Counted from the first letter of the stretch, positions 8,696 to 17,767 are shown. The stretch is DNA of 64,000 nucleotides from Pigmentiphaga litoralis (GCF_014651835.1 NZ_BMXQ01000001.1:3446120-3510119); one strand, 5' to 3'. Notes: generated by a model not told the origin, from the sequence alone. Made by a program: numbers and translations.

Positions 8696-9952
8696 ATGCC
8701 ACCGATCCGCCTTCCCGCCCGACTCGCGCTGCTGCCCTATCTTGGCAAGTGGCTGCTGCTGTCGGCCGTGGTGGCGGTCCTGGCTGGCAGCGCATCGGCC
8801 GCCTTTCTGTTTGCGCTCGACACCGTCACGGCCACCCGCGGCGCCAACCTGTGGCTGATCTGGCTGCTGCCCGTTGCCGGCTTCGTGGTCGGCTGGGTGT
8901 ACATGCAGGTCGGACAACCGGTTGAAGCTGGCAACAATTTGCTGATCGAAGCGATCCACGATCCGGACCGCCCCGTGCCCTTCCGCATGGTCCCGCTCAT
9001 CTTTGGCGGCACGGTCGTCTCGCATCTGGTCGGCGCATCGGTCGGCCGGGAAGGCACCGCCGTGCAGATGGGTGGCGCGCTGGCCGACCAGGTGCGACGC
9101 GTGTTTCGGCTGTCGCCTGCCGATCGCCGCATCCTGCTCATGGCCGGCATGAGCGCCGGCTTTGCCTCCGTCTTCGGCACACCGCTTGCCGGCGCCGTGT
9201 TCGGGCTCGAAGTGCTGGTGATCGGACGCCTGCGATACGACGCCCTGCTGCCCTGCTTTCTGGCCGCCATCCTGGCAGAAATGGTCGGCCGGTACTGGGG
9301 TGTTCAGCATACTCACTACCCGATAGGCCAGGTCGTCGCCCTTGGCCTGGGCCCACTGGCTGCCGTCTTGCTAGCCGGCGCGGTGTTCGGTCTGGTCAGC
9401 CGCGCATTTGGCGCGGCCACGCATGCCACCGGCGCCCTCTTCAAACGCCATATCCACTATGGACCGCTGCGGCCCGTGATCGGAGGCCTGGTGCTCGCCG
9501 TGGCGGTGTGGGCGACCGGCGCCTATGACGTCATCGGCCTGGGCATACCCACGATCGTCCAGACCTTCCATGAACCCGTCGCGCCGGGCCTCTTCCTTGA
9601 AAAGATGGCCGCCACCGTGCTGTCCCTGGGCAGCGGCTTCAAGGGCGGCGAAGTCACGCCGCTGTTCTTCATCGGCGCGACCCTGGGCAACGCCATGGCG
9701 CCCCTGCTCGACCTGCCCTTTGCCATGCTGGCCGGCCTGGGCTTCGTTGCCGTGTTCGCTGGCGCGGCCAACACCCCCCTTGCCGGCACCGTCATGGCGA
9801 TTGAACTGTTCGGACCGCAGATCGGGCCGTTCGCGGCGCTGGCGTGCATCATGGCGTATCTCTTTTCCGGCCAGGGCGGGATCTATCGTGCGCAGCGGAT
9901 GGGCGATGGCAAGTTGGGGCTGAACCAGGACGGCCCGGGTCCACGCGACTGA
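8696..9952 (+). CDS. CLC-family anion channel/antiporter, CLC-F-like
   Basis: A 418-residue integral membrane protein of the CLC family. The gating-glutamate motif is GREGTAVQMG with Glu119, and the later CLC block reads GSGFKGGEVTPLFFIGATLGN. At the position of the chloride-coordinating GSGIP motif it instead has AGNNLL (78-83). Loss of GSGIP and the short length (about 420 versus about 470) match the CLC-F subclass, which exports fluoride in exchange for protons. That subclass call is an inference from these motifs. I see no fluoride riboswitch in the 63 bp upstream. The gene follows the transglycosylase in the same direction and is followed by an M20 hydrolase. Confidence 0.85.
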   Translation: MPPIRLPARLALLPYLGKWLLLSAVVAVLAGSASAAFLFALDTVTATRGANLWLIWLLPVAGFVVGWVYMQVGQPVEAGNNLLIEAIHDPDRPVPFRMVPLIFGGTVVSHLVGASVGREGTAVQMGGALADQVRRVFRLSPADRRILLMAGMSAGFASVFGTPLAGAVFGLEVLVIGRLRYDALLPCFLAAILAEMVGRYWGVQHTHYPIGQVVALGLGPLAAVLLAGAVFGLVSRAFGAATHATGALFKRHIHYGPLRPVIGGLVLAVAVWATGAYDVIGLGIPTIVQTFHEPVAPGLFLEKMAATVLSLGSGFKGGEVTPLFFIGATLGNAMAPLLDLPFAMLAGLGFVAVFAGAANTPLAGTVMAIELFGPQIGPFAALACIMAYLFSGQGGIYRAQRMGDGKLGLNQDGPGPRD

Positions 9953-10024
9953 TCTTTTACATCCGGGCGCGCCAGGCTATCGATCCGCCGCCCGCATCGC
10001 CACCCCTCTTTTTCTCGAGGCTGC

Positions 10025-11305
10025 ATGACCCCACCTTCCTTACCCCTTCCCGACATCACCCTGGCCGGCACGCTGTTCGACACCTTGCGGCAGAACAGCT
10101 TGGATGGCACCGGCATCACGCGCGACAGTTACGGCAAAGGTGAACAGGCCGCGCACGACCTGATCATCCGCACCGCGCAATCGCTGGATCTGGAAGTCGC
10201 GATCGATGGCACCCGCAACTTGTACGTGACGCTGCCCGGGGTGGATCGCTCTGCACCCTGCACCATGACCGGATCCCATCTGGACTCGGTCCCGGCTGGC
10301 GGCAATTACGACGGCGCGGCAGGCGTGGTGGCTGGCATGGCCGTGCTGGCAGGGTGGCGCGCCGCGGGCCTGACGCCGCCGCACGACATGACCGTGATGG
10401 GCGTTCGCGCCGAAGAAAGCACCTGGTTTCCCTATTCGTACCTGGGCAGCAAAGGCGCATTCGGCCAGATCGACAGCGCGGCCGTGCTGGCCCTGCCGCG
10501 CAGCGACACGGGCCGCAGCCTGGCCAGCCACCTGACCGAATGCGGTGGCGACCCGGCCACCTTTGGCCAGGCGTGGTTGTCGCCCGACCGTATCGCGCGC
10601 TTTGTCGAACTGCATATCGAGCAGGGTCCGGTGTTGATCGAAGCCGGCCTGCCGGTGGGCGTGGTGACCGGCATTCGCGGCGCAATCCGCTATCGTGATG
10701 CCCGCGCCGTCGGTACGTATGCGCATTCGGGCGCAGTGCCCCGTCGCAGCCGTCACGACGCGGTCCGCGCCGCCGCTTTATTCATTGCCGCCATCGACCA
10801 GGATTGGGAACGGCTCGAAGATGCCGGCCGAGATCTGGTCATTACCTTCGGCAAGCTGTCCACCAATCCGGCGCAGCACGCGTTCAGCAAGGTTGCCGGC
10901 GAGATCGACATCTGCATGGACATCCGCAGCCTGGAGCCGGAAACGCTGATCGAGGTCGATGCGCTGCTGGCGCGTCGCGCCGCCGAAATTGCCGACCGCG
11001 CCCGGGTCCAGTTTGTTCTGGGCGAACGCACGGGGTCGGCGCCAGCCGTGATGGACGTGGCGATCATCGCGCAGCTGTCAGACGCCGCGAAAGCGCTCGG
11101 GATCCCTGCCATGCGCATTGCCAGCGGCGCCGGACACGATGCCGCCGTGTTCGCGCAGAACGGCATACCGACCGGAATGATCTTCGTGCGGAACGATCGG
11201 GGCTCGCACAATCCCGAGGAAGCCATGGATATGAATGACTTTGCGATGGGTGCGCGGCTGCTTGCCCACGCCTTGTGCCCGTCCTGGCCGGCCAGGCCCG
11301 AATAG
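10025..11305 (+). CDS. M20-family Zn-dependent amidohydrolase (carbamoylase/allantoate type)
   Basis: A 426-residue enzyme of the allantoate amidohydrolase / N-carbamoyl-L-amino-acid hydrolase group (peptidase M20). The metal-binding motif GSHLDSVPAGGNYDGAAGV contains His85 and bridging Asp96; RAEEST follows with the catalytic/metal Glu pair, then ELHIEQGPVL with a metal His, a dimerisation lid domain, and SGAGHDAAVF near the C-terminus. Such enzymes hydrolyse N-carbamoyl or ureido groups releasing ammonia and CO2. The precise substrate is not determined by sequence. It is preceded by a TTCTCGAGG segment. No other purine/pyrimidine catabolism gene adjoins it. Confidence 0.88.
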   Translation: MTPPSLPLPDITLAGTLFDTLRQNSLDGTGITRDSYGKGEQAAHDLIIRTAQSLDLEVAIDGTRNLYVTLPGVDRSAPCTMTGSHLDSVPAGGNYDGAAGVVAGMAVLAGWRAAGLTPPHDMTVMGVRAEESTWFPYSYLGSKGAFGQIDSAAVLALPRSDTGRSLASHLTECGGDPATFGQAWLSPDRIARFVELHIEQGPVLIEAGLPVGVVTGIRGAIRYRDARAVGTYAHSGAVPRRSRHDAVRAAALFIAAIDQDWERLEDAGRDLVITFGKLSTNPAQHAFSKVAGEIDICMDIRSLEPETLIEVDALLARRAAEIADRARVQFVLGERTGSAPAVMDVAIIAQLSDAAKALGIPAMRIASGAGHDAAVFAQNGIPTGMIFVRNDRGSHNPEEAMDMNDFAMGARLLAHALCPSWPARPE

Positions 11306-11432
11306 GACCTGCACCGTCTGACCGCCGTCGCCGCGCCACTGTTGCGCCGTGTCATCCTGTCACCACTGGCCCGCCCGTCCTGACGGGTGACCCGCTACCA
11401 TACTGAACGGCTCGCGGCATGCGAGTGCGGCA

Positions 11433-13379
11433 GTGTGGCGGGGCATGGTGCGACAGGACAACAAGAAAGGCGGCAGGACGGGGTGGCGACGGTGGGCCGG
11501 CGGGTGGTGTGCCCTGCTGGCCATGTGGCTATGGGTGTCCGTGACGGCCGTTGCCGCGGTGGCCGCCGCGCCCGCTGCGGCGGACATCACGCCCCTTCCC
11601 TTTGATGGCGGTGGTGACGCCATGCGCGTCGGCCCACACGCGCAGATCTTCGAAGATACCCGCGGTGACCTGGCCTTCACCCAGTTGCGATCGACCACGA
11701 CCGGCTGGCGCGCGGGGCCGTCGGACACGTTCAATTTCGGGGTATCGAAGTCGGTGTGGTGGGTGCGCACCCGCATCCACAACGTGACAGCGGGTCCGCT
11801 GCGGATGGTGGTCGACCTGGGCACGCCCAATATGGACTATGTGGATGCCTATGTGGTCGCGTCCGATGGGCAGGTGCGCCAGCAGGTGCATACCGGGGAC
11901 CGCCTGCCGTTTTCGACCCGCGGCATCCATGACCGCACCTTGGCCTTCGCCCATACCCTGAACGGCAACGAAACCGTGGACGTGTACCTGCGGGTGGCGA
12001 CGCATGACGGGCTGTTCGAGTTGATGCCGCTGCGGGTGTTCAGCATCAAGGGTTTTGTCGAACATACGCATGACGAGAACCTGCTGATCAGCCTGTTCCA
12101 CGGCGGGCTCATCGTGCTGGTGCTCTACAACCTGTTCCTGTTCGTGTCGACGCGTGAAAAGAACTTCGGGCTGTATGTCGTGTACCTGGTCGTGTTCCTG
12201 GTCAACAGCTTCGCGTTCCGCGGATTCGACATGGAACATTTGTGGCCGAACTCGCCGCGCCTGCACAACATTGTGGTCGGCGTCAGCGCCAGCCTGATCT
12301 TCGCCAGTGGTGGCGCGTTCACGATGGCGTATCTGCATCTGCGCCGCACCGCCGCGCCGTGGGTATGGCAGGTGGCGGCGGCGCTGGTCGCGGCCAATCT
12401 GGGCGGCGCGCTGCTGGGCCTGTTCGACTTCTACACCTTGGCCGCGGGTTTTGCCGCGATCTTCGGACTGGCGCTGGTGCTGTTCCTGTACGTGACCGCG
12501 GCCGTGCTGGCAATGCGCGACGTGCGCGAAGCGCGTTACGTGGTCATGGCCTTCACGGCGCTGATCTGCAGCGCCGTCCTCTATTACCTGCAGCTGCTGG
12601 ATGTCCTGCCCGCGACCCGGGTCAGCTTCTGGGCCATGCTGGCGGGGTCCTGGATTGAATTGATGGTGCTGGGTTTCGGGCTGGCTGATGCCATGAACAC
12701 GCTCAAGACGCAGAAGTTGCAGGCCGAACGCTCTGCGCGCGAGAACCAGGAAGCCATGGCGCTGCGCCTGGAAAAGCGGGTGGTGGAGCGCACGCTGGAA
12801 CTGGCCGAGGCCAACCGGCAGCTCAGTACCCTGTCGATCACGGATGAGCTGACCGGCGCCTACAACCGGCGGCATTTCGATCAGCAGTGCGCGCAGCGCC
12901 TGGCGCACCGTGGACGGGGCGAGCCGATCGCACTGTGCATTTTCGATATCGATTTCTTCAAGCAATACAACGATCGCTATGGCCACGTCGCAGGCGATGC
13001 CGTGCTGCGGCGCTTCAGTCACGCCGTGCTGTCGGTGCTGCATCCGGAAGGCCATCCCTTTTTCCGGCTGGGCGGCGAAGAGTTCGCAACAGTGTTCACC
13101 ACGCCAACCGCAGCAGAGGCCGATGCGCTGGCGCACCGGCTGCGTGAGACGGTCAATGCGCTGGCCGTGCCACATGCGGACAGTCCGCGCGGCATCGTGA
13201 CCGCCAGTTTCGGCGTGGCATGGTGGGGCGGCGAAGCGCTGGACGACCTGACGCCCGAGGTGCTGTACGCCGCGGCGGATCGGCTGCTATACGAAGCCAA
13301 GCGCGGGGGGCGAGATCGTGTGGTGGTGCACACGCAGCCCGGTTTGACGGACCCGCATCACCGCGCGGCCGGCAGCTGA
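11433..13379 (+). CDS. 7TMR-DISM diguanylate cyclase (GGDEF)
   Basis: A membrane-bound diguanylate cyclase of about 648 residues. Order: N-terminal signal/anchor, periplasmic 7TMR-DISMED2 beta domain (about 50-200), seven transmembrane helices (about 215-420), a short coiled coil (ENQEAMALRLEKRVVERTLE), and a GGDEF domain with the active-site loop GGEEF at 547-551. The DISM type senses a periplasmic ligand and makes c-di-GMP. The RxxD product-inhibition site normally just before the GGEEF loop is missing (PEGHPFF instead), so feedback control by that site is unlikely. The start is GTG at 11433 or ATG at 11445. The 3' end overlaps the convergent TPR-like gene by 22 bp. Confidence 0.93.
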   Translation: MWRGMVRQDNKKGGRTGWRRWAGGWCALLAMWLWVSVTAVAAVAAAPAAADITPLPFDGGGDAMRVGPHAQIFEDTRGDLAFTQLRSTTTGWRAGPSDTFNFGVSKSVWWVRTRIHNVTAGPLRMVVDLGTPNMDYVDAYVVASDGQVRQQVHTGDRLPFSTRGIHDRTLAFAHTLNGNETVDVYLRVATHDGLFELMPLRVFSIKGFVEHTHDENLLISLFHGGLIVLVLYNLFLFVSTREKNFGLYVVYLVVFLVNSFAFRGFDMEHLWPNSPRLHNIVVGVSASLIFASGGAFTMAYLHLRRTAAPWVWQVAAALVAANLGGALLGLFDFYTLAAGFAAIFGLALVLFLYVTAAVLAMRDVREARYVVMAFTALICSAVLYYLQLLDVLPATRVSFWAMLAGSWIELMVLGFGLADAMNTLKTQKLQAERSARENQEAMALRLEKRVVERTLELAEANRQLSTLSITDELTGAYNRRHFDQQCAQRLAHRGRGEPIALCIFDIDFFKQYNDRYGHVAGDAVLRRFSHAVLSVLHPEGHPFFRLGGEEFATVFTTPTAAEADALAHRLRETVNALAVPHADSPRGIVTASFGVAWWGGEALDDLTPEVLYAAADRLLYEAKRGGRDRVVVHTQPGLTDPHHRAAGS

Positions 13380-14197
13380 TAGCGCTCCATCTCACGCGTG
13401 CGGGGATGCTCGGGACCATAGGTGCGGCGCGCCAGGCCCCGCGCTTCAGCCAGGGTGCGTTCGGCATCGGCGCGTTTGGTGGGCTGCATGGCCAGCACCT
13501 GCGCAAGGACGAAGGTGCGCGACGCAATGGCGTCGCTCTCGCCCGAGGGAGCCGACGACGGTGACGTGCGTTTGATGGCTTCACGCGCGGCCCCCTCGGC
13601 CTCGGCTGCGCGGCCCTGGAAGCGGCTCACGACGGCTCGCGACACGAAGTAGTCGGCGGCTGCGGGGCTGGATTCCACGCCGTTCTTTTTCAGCTCGTCG
13701 AGCAGGATGGCCCCGCGGCCTGCAGCGCCTGTCTTGGCCAGGTCGCCGGCCAGCAGCACACCTGCCGCAAGGGTGTTGATGTCAGTCGGGCCCAGTGCCT
13801 TCAGGAATCCACCGTAGGCAATGACGCCGTACCTGACCGCTTCGGCGCTGTCACCGCGATACGAATGGCCGGTCGCCATCAAGGTATAGCCATAGGCCTG
13901 GTTGACGTTGCCTTCGCCCATCAGGCGGGCAATGTCGGCGTTGAACCGCTGGCCTTCCTGGATCGCAAGGTCGTATCGGCCGGCGTCGAGGGCACGCATG
14001 CCGCTCTCGAAGATCTGCTGGACGGCGACGGCGGGATTGGCTGCTGGAGCTGCCGCGCCCGCCGCCGCGGTACCGGGGGCCATCGTCGCCGGCGCGTCCG
14101 CATCCGCGGGAGTGGCTGCAATTGCCGCCAGTGGCGCCATGCCCATCATCGCCGCCAGCAGCATCGCGTTCGTCGTTGCTTGAAGTCCACGCACCAT
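13358..14197 (-). CDS. Exported TPR-like protein of unknown function
   Basis: A 279-residue protein starting at ATG 14197 with a hydrophobic signal segment ending AIAA (about residue 27). An Ala/Pro-rich linker follows, then helical repeats resembling tetratricopeptides (FESGMRALDAGRYDLAIQEG around 64-83, and later ADAERTLAEARGLARRTYGP). TPR proteins are scaffolds; there is no catalytic motif. It is likely periplasmic. Its last 22 bp overlap the end of the convergent diguanylate cyclase gene. An inverted repeat, GCTGGCG-TAG-CGCCAGC at 14229-14245, lies just upstream of the start and may form a hairpin in the leader. I cannot assign a role beyond protein binding. Confidence 0.72.
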   Translation of the reverse strand: MVRGLQATTNAMLLAAMMGMAPLAAIAATPADADAPATMAPGTAAAGAAAPAANPAVAVQQIFESGMRALDAGRYDLAIQEGQRFNADIARLMGEGNVNQAYGYTLMATGHSYRGDSAEAVRYGVIAYGGFLKALGPTDINTLAAGVLLAGDLAKTGAAGRGAILLDELKKNGVESSPAAADYFVSRAVVSRFQGRAAEAEGAAREAIKRTSPSSAPSGESDAIASRTFVLAQVLAMQPTKRADAERTLAEARGLARRTYGPEHPRTREMERYQLPAAR

Positions 14198-14420
14198 CTT
14201 GTCGTCCTTGTCAGTCGCTGCGCCGGCGGCTGGCGTAGCGCCAGCACCCGGCCCTGCACGGCTGCTCATCATAACCGGGGGTTCTGGCCCGATGCAGGCA
14301 CCGATACACCCTGCAATCGGCCCTGGCGCCAGCGCCGGACCTGCCGCGTCGCCTACACTTCACTCTTGTTGCCAGCAAAGCATGGCCGCCCTATCTGCCC
14401 GTTTCCCACTGCCCACCCCG

Positions 14421-15371
14421 ATGTCCGCTTACCTGATTGCCGCCTTCTATCAATTCGTTGACCTGCCCGATTTTGTCGAGCGCAAGCCGGCGCTGCTTGC
14501 CTGTTGTGAAGCCAACGACGTGCTTGGCATGATCCTGCTCGCCGAAGAAGGCGTGAATGGCACCATCGCCGGCCCTCCGGCAGGCGTGCATGCCGTGCTG
14601 GACCACCTGCGCGCCTTTCCCGGCATGGCCGGTCTGGTGCACAAGGAATCGTTCGCCGACACCGCCCCGTTCTATCGCATGAAAGTCCGGCTGAAGAAAG
14701 AGATCGTGACCCTGGGCGTGCCCGGCATCAGCCCGACCCGCATGGCCGGCACGTATGTCAAACCCGAAGACTGGAATGCGCTGATCAGCGACCCCGACGT
14801 GGTGGTGATTGACGTTCGCAACGATTACGAAGTGTCGCTGGGAACGTTCAAGGGCGCGATCGATCCGCGCACCCGTCACTTCAGCGACCTGCCGGAATGG
14901 GTGGAAGGGCAGGACGTGCTCAAGACGAAACCCAAGGTGGCCATGTTCTGCACGGGCGGCATCCGCTGCGAAAAATCGACGGCATTGCTGCGCGCGCAGG
15001 GCTTCGACGAGGTCTATCACCTGGAAGGCGGCATCCTCAAATACCTGGAAACCGTGCCGGAAGCGAGCAGCCTGTGGGAAGGCGAATGTTTCGTCTTTGA
15101 CGAGCGCGTATCGGTGGGCCATGGGCTGAAGGTGGGCGAAGCCGTTCTGTGCCGGGCCTGCCGCCACCCGCTGACCAAAGAGGACCTGGCGTCGCCACTG
15201 TTTGAAGCGGGCGTCAGTTGCCCGCACTGCCACGGCACCAAAACAGACGCCCAGCAGCGCAGCATTGCCGAGCGCCACCGGCAGGTGGAACTGGCCAGAC
15301 AGCGCAACCAGCGGCACATTGGCGCGCGCTTTCCGGCGGTGCCCGCCAAAGATGCGGACGACGCATCGTGA
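14421..15371 (+). CDS. trhO: tRNA uridine(34) hydroxylase TrhO (rhodanese family)
   Basis: A 316-residue protein matching the YceA/TrhO (UPF0176) family. It has an N-terminal acylphosphatase-like domain (MSAYLIAAFYQFVDLPDF), then a rhodanese domain with active-site Cys177 in MFCTGGIRCEKS, and a C-terminal tail containing CxxC-like pairs (VLCRACRHPL and SCPHCHGTK). TrhO performs O2-dependent hydroxylation of U34 in several tRNAs, giving 5-hydroxyuridine, in the cytoplasm. The start is the ATG at 14421, matching the conserved N-terminus. Its TGA overlaps the GTG of the next gene (GTGA), indicating translational coupling with the GST. Confidence 0.93.
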   Translation: MSAYLIAAFYQFVDLPDFVERKPALLACCEANDVLGMILLAEEGVNGTIAGPPAGVHAVLDHLRAFPGMAGLVHKESFADTAPFYRMKVRLKKEIVTLGVPGISPTRMAGTYVKPEDWNALISDPDVVVIDVRNDYEVSLGTFKGAIDPRTRHFSDLPEWVEGQDVLKTKPKVAMFCTGGIRCEKSTALLRAQGFDEVYHLEGGILKYLETVPEASSLWEGECFVFDERVSVGHGLKVGEAVLCRACRHPLTKEDLASPLFEAGVSCPHCHGTKTDAQQRSIAERHRQVELARQRNQRHIGARFPAVPAKDADDAS

Positions 15372-16021
15372 GCCCACCCCTTCCCGTGCTGTATTCCTTC
15401 CGCCGCTGCCCGTACGCCATGCGTGCGCGGCTGGCGATCGCGGCAAGCGGACAGCCCTGCGAGCTGCGTGAAGTCGTGCTGCGCAACAAGCCCGCCGAGA
15501 TGCTGCAGGCCTCGCCCAAGGGTACCGTGCCGGTGCTTGTCGATACCTATGGCTCCATCGTGGACCAGAGCCTGGACATCATGCAGTGGGCCTTGCGACG
15601 CAATGATCCGGCGCAGTGGTTATGCCCGGAACGGGAAACAGCCGACGCGATGTTTGCGCTTATCGCCGAGAACGATGGCGCCTTCAAACGGCATCTGGAC
15701 CGCTACAAGTATCCGGATCGGTATGAGGGCATCGATGCCATGGCGGAACGCGAGGGCGGCGCCACGTGGCTGCGCGGGCTGGACGCCCGGCTGCGGGCGC
15801 ACCCGTGGTTGTTCGGCAGCCGCCCGTGCCTGGCCGACATGGCGATCGCACCGTTCGTTCGGCAGTTCGCGCATACCGATGCCGCATGGTTTGCCGAGCA
15901 GGACTGGCCTGCGCTACAGGCCTGGCTGGCCCGCATCCTGGACAGCGACGCCTTTGCCCACGTCATGCAGAAATGGACGCCATGGGCATCGGGCACGGAA
16001 GGCATCGCCTTTCCCGGATGA
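15368..16021 (+). CDS. Glutathione S-transferase family protein
   Basis: A 217-residue GST-like protein whose GTG start overlaps the trhO stop codon. The N-terminus has VLYSFRRCPYAMRARLAI, i.e. a CPYAMRAR motif with a Cys at the usual catalytic position (glutaredoxin-2/Omega-like), followed by the cis-Pro motif GTVPVLV and the glutathione-binding QSLDIMQWAL. The C-terminal helical domain keeps the N-capping box (CLADMAIAPFVRQFAH). A Cys-type GST usually does thiol transfer or deglutathionylation. Coupling to trhO suggests co-expression but does not define a substrate. The stop codon lies inside a perfect 22-bp palindrome. Confidence 0.9.
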   Translation: MSPPLPVLYSFRRCPYAMRARLAIAASGQPCELREVVLRNKPAEMLQASPKGTVPVLVDTYGSIVDQSLDIMQWALRRNDPAQWLCPERETADAMFALIAENDGAFKRHLDRYKYPDRYEGIDAMAEREGGATWLRGLDARLRAHPWLFGSRPCLADMAIAPFVRQFAHTDAAWFAEQDWPALQAWLARILDSDAFAHVMQKWTPWASGTEGIAFPG

Positions 16022-16075
16022 TCCGTGCACGGATCATCAGCACGCGGATCATCAGCACCCGGATGATCAGCCCGC
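16017..16075. repeat. 22-bp perfect palindrome followed by 15-bp x3 tandem repeat
   Basis: Bases 16017-16038 form a perfect self-complementary palindrome centred on GTGCAC with arms GATGATCC/GGATCATC; it includes the TGA stop of the GST. Starting within it, GGATCATCAGCACGC is repeated at 16031, 16046 and 16061 with a few mismatches. The palindrome may end transcription of trhO-gst, and its mirror could serve the convergent PPK2 gene, which ends at 16082. No T-run follows. Confidence 0.75.
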
Positions 16076-16081
16076 TGACGG

Positions 16082-16999
16082 TCAGTACACCTCGGGCACG
16101 ATGATGCTGTCGGGCACCGGGTTGCGCACGTAATCGTCGTGCCGCACCCGCGGCGGCAGCACGATGGGCGCATGCTCCACTTCTTCATAAGGCATCTGCG
16201 ACAGCAGGTGGTGGATGCAGTTCAGGCGCGCCTTCTTCTTGTCCACCGCCTGCACCACCCACCACGGCGCTTCGGGAATGTGCGTGCGCTCCAGCATCAC
16301 TTCCTTGGCCTTGGTGTAGTCCTCCCAGCGGCGGCGCGATTCCAGATCCATGGGGCTCAGCTTCCACTGCTTGAGCGGGTCGTGGATCCGCCCCAGAAAG
16401 CGCAAATGCTGTTCTTCGTCCGAGATCGAAAACCAGTATTTGATGACCTGGATGCCCGATCGCACCAGCATCTTTTCGAACTCGGGCACCGACCGGAAGA
16501 ACTCTTCGACCTCGTCTTCGGAGCAGAAACCCATCACCCGCTCGACCCCGGCGCGGTTGTACCAGCTGCGATCGAACAGCACCATTTCGCCCGCGGCCGG
16601 CAGGTGCGAGACATAGCGCTGGAAATACCACTGCGTGCGCTCGCGATCGTTGGGCGCCGGCAGCGCGGCGACGCGCGCCACGCGGGGATTCAGGCGCTGC
16701 GTGATGCGCTTGATCACGCCCCCCTTGCCGGCGGCGTCGCGCCCTTCAAAAATGATGACGACCTTGTGGCGCGCCTTGACCACCCAGTCCTGCAGCTTGA
16801 CCAGTTCGCCCTGCAAGCGGAACAGCTCGCGAAAGTACTGGCGGCGTTCGGCACGTTCTTCGTCGGAGGCGTTCGGCGCCAGGCTGTCCGACAGCCCGTC
16901 CAGCGGCCGGTCTTCCAGCTCCAGTTCCAGCTCTTCGTCGTAGCTGTCGGCCAAGTCCAGGCGGATGCGCCGGATCAAATCATCGTCGTTGCTTAACAT
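16082..16999 (-). CDS. ppk2: Polyphosphate kinase 2
   Basis: A 305-residue single-domain PPK2 enzyme. An acidic N-terminal segment (DEELELELED) precedes the P-loop kinase core: Walker A GRDAAGKGG at 86-94, Walker B FDRSWYNRAGVE with Asp143, and the lid/KYWFSISDEEQHLRF and SPMDLESRRRWEDYTKAKE segments typical of PPK2. It transfers phosphate between polyphosphate and nucleotides (GDP/ADP to GTP/ATP) in the cytoplasm. The ATG at 16999 is preferred because earlier in-frame residues are unlike the family. It is convergent with the GST. Nucleotide preference and PPK2 class are not read here. Confidence 0.94.
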   Translation of the reverse strand: MLSNDDDLIRRIRLDLADSYDEELELELEDRPLDGLSDSLAPNASDEERAERRQYFRELFRLQGELVKLQDWVVKARHKVVIIFEGRDAAGKGGVIKRITQRLNPRVARVAALPAPNDRERTQWYFQRYVSHLPAAGEMVLFDRSWYNRAGVERVMGFCSEDEVEEFFRSVPEFEKMLVRSGIQVIKYWFSISDEEQHLRFLGRIHDPLKQWKLSPMDLESRRRWEDYTKAKEVMLERTHIPEAPWWVVQAVDKKKARLNCIHHLLSQMPYEEVEHAPIVLPPRVRHDDYVRNPVPDSIIVPEVY

Positions 17000-17074
17000 G
17001 TCGAGGTCCGGACTAAAAGGCGGTTGGACCCCGACGCTACACCCGCCGCGCTGCAACCGTGTGACAGGTTTTGG

Positions 17075-17767
17075 TCAAGGCTGACCGCACGCCAGGTTCG
17101 CAGGGACGGCAATGTCCATCAGGCGCGGATGCGGCAGGTGCAGACCCTGCATGATCGCAATGTAGGCCTCGCGCGTCTTGCCCGCCAGACGCGGATTGCA
17201 GCGCTTTTCCTCGCCAATGCTCGACGCCGTCCAGCCCTTGTAGTCGTGCCCGGGATACAGCGTGGTGTCGTCCGGCAACGTGAACAGTTGCTGGATCGAA
17301 TCCCAGGACCGCCCCGCATCGCCGCCCTGGAAATCGGTTCGACCAGTCCCCCGGATCAGCAGCGCATCGCCGGTGAACACCGCGCGCGGGTGATCCGGGT
17401 CCAGTACGAAACTGAAGGACTCGTTGGTGTGCCCCGGCGTGTAGCGCGCCTCCAGCACCACGCCGTCGACGCGCAGGCGCTCGCCATCCTGCACCCTGCG
17501 GGACACGCAGGTCGCTTGCGAGAACTCCCCCATGACCGTCACGCAGCCCGTGTCATCGCGCAGGTCACCCAGCGCGGTCACATGGTCGGCATGCGTGTGC
17601 GTGTCGATCGCGTGCACGAGACGCACGTCCAGGTCACGCAACAGCGTGCTGTACGTCGGCATCTGTTCCTTGACCGGGTCGATCAGCAGCGCTTCGCCGC
17701 CGACACGGGACGCAAGCAGATACGTGTAGGTGCTGGAGGTGGCATCGAACAGTTGGCGAAAGAGCAT
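17075..17767 (-). CDS. ETHE1-like persulfide dioxygenase (MBL fold)
   Basis: A 230-residue MBL-fold protein of the ETHE1/sulfur dioxygenase type. Motifs in order: THTHADH (His57, His59, Asp61, His62), YTPGHTNES, FTGDALLIRGTGRTDFQGGD (a family-diagnostic segment) and YPGHDYKG. The enzyme uses a single Fe(II) to oxidise glutathione persulfide to sulfite and glutathione, detoxifying sulfide. A TTGGAG sits just upstream of the ATG at 17767. The 142-bp gap to the divergent LysR gene is notably AT-rich (TTATTACCTCC, AAATAACTTG) and may hold an operator, but no sulfide-responsive ArsR regulator or rhodanese partner is adjacent. Confidence 0.9.
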   Translation of the reverse strand: MLFRQLFDATSSTYTYLLASRVGGEALLIDPVKEQMPTYSTLLRDLDVRLVHAIDTHTHADHVTALGDLRDDTGCVTVMGEFSQATCVSRRVQDGERLRVDGVVLEARYTPGHTNESFSFVLDPDHPRAVFTGDALLIRGTGRTDFQGGDAGRSWDSIQQLFTLPDDTTLYPGHDYKGWTASSIGEEKRCNPRLAGKTREAYIAIMQGLHLPHPRLMDIAVPANLACGQP

